From positions 1-64,000 of the forward strand of contig MTSL01000014.1 in the NCBI GenBank assembly GCA_002794465.1: DNA of 64,000 bases. The letters run 5' to 3'. Position numbers and translations under genes: made by a program. Positions 61,694-64,000 of this stretch are shown here, piece by piece. Under the pieces are notes generated by a model that worked only from the letters and a program-made list of their open reading frames with translations, was not told the origin of the DNA and did no database searches. Source of the stretch: Paramicrosporidium saccamoebae (lineage: Eukaryota; Rozellomycota). Positions within the stretch are counted from its first letter, which is position 1. Each line of letters opens with the position of its first letter.

Positions 61694-62206
61694 GAAAGTT
61701 GCCGTCCTGTGCGTCGTGTAGTAGGTTAATCACTACGGAACACGTCACAGCACTTCGGTCAAGCGGGGCCGAACCTTTCACTACCCTTAAATGTACTTTT
61801 GACAGACCAAATCTGATTGTGAAATTTCCTAATCTAACTGCGGGGCCTCCTAATCTGATTGTGAACCCCCTAATCTAACTGTGGGGCCTCTTAATCTGAT
61901 TGTGAACCTCCTAATCTGATTGTAAAACCCCTTAATCTGATCGTAAAATCCCCTAATCTGATTGTAAAATCCCTTAATCTGATTGTGAAGCCCCTAATCT
62001 GATTGTAAAATTTCCTAATCAGATTTCAGGGCAGGGCCCATGGAAATCGACCCATCACCTTACTATTAAATAATACGCTTTGTCTACTGAATGATGATCA
62101 TTGATAAACAATTCACATTCCCGCGCCCATGATTTGCCCTTTAAATGATCGAAAAACTCATTATGCTCCTCACTCACGGCATATGCTATCACAAATCGGC
62201 TAGCGT
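61694..62206. other. Spacer of tandem unit with minisatellite
   Basis: Bases 61810-62026 are the minisatellite. The rest is the repeated flank shared with the two preceding spacers. Confidence 0.55.
61810..62026. repeat. Minisatellite, CCTAATCTGATTGTAAAATC unit, about ten copies
   Basis: Units of about 20-21 bp (CCTAATCTGATTGTAAAATC and variants with GTGAAC or AACTGCGGGGC). The same CTAATC...CAGATTTCAG motif occurs once in each of the other two spacers of the array, so the expansion happened locally in one of them. Confidence 0.9.
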
Positions 62207-62620
62207 TTATTCATGTTCAATAGGAATGAACAAGAAATCCACATTTTCATTTTCCTCCTCAGTGTAGGCCCCTGTGGCACAAAACTCTTTAGCTATCGTC
62301 TTTAAGTAATCGGAACAGGATTCATCAGTCTTACTCACGGCAACGACCACCATATCGCCAGCTAATACAGAGAGAGAGTCGGCGCCTTCCAGAATCTGAC
62401 CGTTCCGCAGTACAAAACTGACAGTGCCCTTTAAATCGACAGTCAGATTGCTCGAAATCAGCATAAGGCGAGCAAAATTGGACTGATGGCGGATGGTAGC
62501 ATGACGTCTAGTAGATTCCACAGTTGTAAAAAATGTCCTAGACAATGCAACTTTCCCGAATTGAGCAGCGCTCGCAATCCCCAGTAACGTGAAAAGAAGA
62601 AGGGGGAGGGTAGCTGTCAT
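62207..62620 (-). CDS. Small secreted protein, SSP family member 9
   Basis: 137 residues. Signal peptide MTATLPLLLFTLLGIASAA, then QFGKVALSRTFF. Core: LMLISSNLTVDLKGTV, FVLRNGQILEG, LAGDMVVVAVSK, helix CSDYLKTIAKEFCA, C-terminal strand DFLFIPIEHE. The stop codon overlaps AATAAA (GAATAAACG). Confidence 0.8.
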   Translation of the reverse strand: MTATLPLLLFTLLGIASAAQFGKVALSRTFFTTVESTRRHATIRHQSNFARLMLISSNLTVDLKGTVSFVLRNGQILEGADSLSVLAGDMVVVAVSKTDESCSDYLKTIAKEFCATGAYTEEENENVDFLFIPIEHE

Positions 62621-62830
62621 TACTGGATGCTAATCATGTACTGTCCTCTGTAGATATTGGCAGCTCATGTACCAAATAGGGAACATTGTAGTTAATCTAT
62701 CATCATCCTGGGTAACATCTCGTTATCTGGTCCATTATCACTACATATAAACTGACATGCTGATCGTCGACTATATCGTGGTGGATGATTATTATTATTA
62801 TTAAAGCTTCCATAGAACCACGCAGCCATC

Positions 62831-63253
62831 TTAGTTGGTTATAGAAACCGTGACTACTTCCATCGTGCAAGCCAATCCCTGAATATGGGCTCTCACCTGG
62901 GCTCGAATGTCCAATTGTTCCATCACATTCGCCGCCACCGCTAGGTACAATACATCATCGGACTGCACTTCCATTTTTTGGTCCGCGGCAAACTCCTCTG
63001 CATATTCTACAATGTCTCCTTGTCGTACCAAGACAAAATATCCATTAGAAACCGCGGCCGTTAGCAAATTGTCGCATAGAAAAAAAGTCGCACGGATGGG
63101 GGCACCCTCAAAAGTACTAGGAAACTCTCGAGTGACGGCAAGTGACTGTTCACCAGCACTCACTGTGCTCACAGCATTGTTCCTCGTTAATGGCCCAAAC
63201 TTTAACGCAGCAACACAGTTTAAAAGCACTATTACAAGCGCAGACAAATTCAT
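62831..63253 (-). CDS. Small secreted protein, SSP family member 10
   Basis: 140 residues. Signal peptide MNLSALVIVLLNCVAA, then LKFGPLTRNNAVS. Core: LLTAAVSNGYFVLVRQGD, VQSDDVLYLAVAAN, helix VMEQLDIRAQVRAHI, C-terminal EVVTVSITN. It is the most diverged member, and its start lies only 20 bp past the PIG-T stop codon, so its promoter must be inside the PIG-T gene. Confidence 0.75.
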   Translation of the reverse strand: MNLSALVIVLLNCVAALKFGPLTRNNAVSTVSAGEQSLAVTREFPSTFEGAPIRATFFLCDNLLTAAVSNGYFVLVRQGDIVEYAEEFAADQKMEVQSDDVLYLAVAANVMEQLDIRAQVRAHIQGLACTMEVVTVSITN

Positions 63254-63273
63254 TCTAACTACGAATTACCAGT

Positions 63274-63999
63274 TTATTGCCGCTTTAATTTAGTGCTTAT
63301 AAAGAACAGGCGATCTCGCAATCGCTGCAAAACCGTAGAACCGGCATAAAATTTGCGATAACTCAAATTGAAAAATGTCCCGTAGAAGAGCACTATGAGG
63401 GTGGACGTAAGAGTGATTACATTATAGGGCATCGTGAAATCAGGCACGGGCATTGTGAGCAGTAGTGTCGGAGTGACAATTGTTTCGTCGGCAAATTGTA
63501 TGATTGCACCGGCGATATCAAAGCCGCGGTTTGCATCAAATGGATAGTCGGTGTATCGGAGGAGATCTCGCTCAAACGGAATTTTCATCGTGACACTCTG
63601 ACCGGCAGGAATCACCACTTTTAGCTCAAGTTGCGATGGACTCTGCCGGGCAACTTCAGGCGCATAGATAATCTGTCGTGGATAGGATGGTCCATGCATC
63701 TGGTCCCCAAGGGTAAATTCCATCTGACTCAGAAATAGTTTCATATAAAAAGGCAGGCTTTCTGCGTGGGAAATTTCAATATCAGTGGTGGTAGGGTTCT
63801 TCCAAGAAACTACCAGCCCACCGCGATCTTGACCAATTCCACTGAGATAGCGATCGACTAGCAAGGAACTTGGTGTCATTGAAGAGCAAGTCATGGCATT
63901 TTCAGATACCATTAAATTACTCTTTAGGATTTGGTCAGGATCAAAAGTATAGCCGTCAAGATCAATAATAACGCTGTCGTCGTTCTTTGATTCAGCTAG
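63274..63999 (-). CDS. GPI16: GPI transamidase subunit PIG-T/GPI16, cut by right edge
   Basis: The frame stays open to base 63999, so the N-terminal part lies outside the window; about 241 residues are seen. Landmarks are VDRYLSGIGQDRGGLVVSW, FYMKLFLSQMEF, PAGQSVTMKIPFERDLLRYT, and PVPDFTMPYNVITLTSTLIV with one C-terminal membrane span (about 22 residues), then a short cytosolic tail. These match the C-terminal half of PIG-T. PIG-T is a core part of the ER complex that attaches GPI anchors to proteins. Confidence 0.92.
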   Translation of the reverse strand, partial: LAESKNDDSVIIDLDGYTFDPDQILKSNLMVSENAMTCSSMTPSSLLVDRYLSGIGQDRGGLVVSWKNPTTTDIEISHAESLPFYMKLFLSQMEFTLGDQMHGPSYPRQIIYAPEVARQSPSQLELKVVIPAGQSVTMKIPFERDLLRYTDYPFDANRGFDIAGAIIQFADETIVTPTLLLTMPVPDFTMPYNVITLTSTLIVLFYGTFFNLSYRKFYAGSTVLQRLRDRLFFISTKLKRQ

Positions 64000-64000
64000 C

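Noticed and set aside
61810-62026. Possible CRISPR array
   Set aside because: Repeat units abut without unique spacers, so it is a minisatellite; the genome is eukaryotic.

Overview
The window is nuclear DNA from a very gene-dense, intron-containing eukaryote. Histone H2A, Rab GDI, NTF2, UPF1, TFIIIC, SLA2 and PIG-T leave no doubt it is eukaryotic. About 36 genes fit in 64 kb, intergenic gaps are often below 300 bp, and all 30 introns I could place are only 27-36 nt (GT...AG, with a CTAAY/CTGAY-like branch site near the 3' end). Gene content looks fungal or opisthokont: SLA2, YME1, MDM35, TFC3, a YCK-type casein kinase and a GRAM/VASt sterol carrier. The many secreted lineage-specific proteins, including ankyrin-like ones, suggest an intracellular parasite that keeps real mitochondria (YME1, MDM35, an SLC25 carrier and a GDH with a presequence). 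A rozellid/Cryptomycota parasite such as Paramicrosporidium is my best guess; it is an inference and not proven here.

Layout. 0-7 kb: three large secreted ankyrin-like proteins (the first cut by the left edge), separated by repeat-rich spacers. 7.3-17.8 kb: housekeeping genes (asparaginase with ankyrin tail, M1 aminopeptidase, CWF19L1/DRN1, UPF1, NTF2). 18-24 kb: a secreted basic repeat protein, an RCHY1-type E3 ligase and a nine-exon meiotic MSH5. 24-30 kb: H2A.X, YME1, a mitochondrial carrier and glutamate dehydrogenase. 31-37 kb: an orphan membrane protein, Acinus, two AVT-type amino-acid transporters and a CAMK-like kinase between them. 37.5-48 kb: topoisomerase II, Rab GDI, SLA2 and a GRAM/VASt lipid-transfer protein. 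48-50.4 kb: three small secreted proteins. 50.8-57.1 kb: casein kinase I, TFC3, a UTP5/WDR43 C-terminal protein and MDM35. 57.5-63.3 kb: seven more small secreted proteins in head-to-tail array. The right edge cuts PIG-T/GPI16.

Two features stand out. First, ten proteins of about 140-165 residues in the last 16 kb share a signal peptide and the same core pattern (a strand, an Arg-containing strand, then a GD/DD-hydrophobic motif and a hydrophobic C-terminal strand). They form one fast-diverging secreted family that grew by tandem duplication in units of about 0.9 kb and looks like an effector repertoire. Second, a short dispersed repeat with imperfect terminal inverted repeats (MITE-like) occupies most of the longer spacers and often sits directly upstream of genes. 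Many genes also have the AATAAA polyadenylation signal overlapping the stop codon, another sign of extreme compaction.
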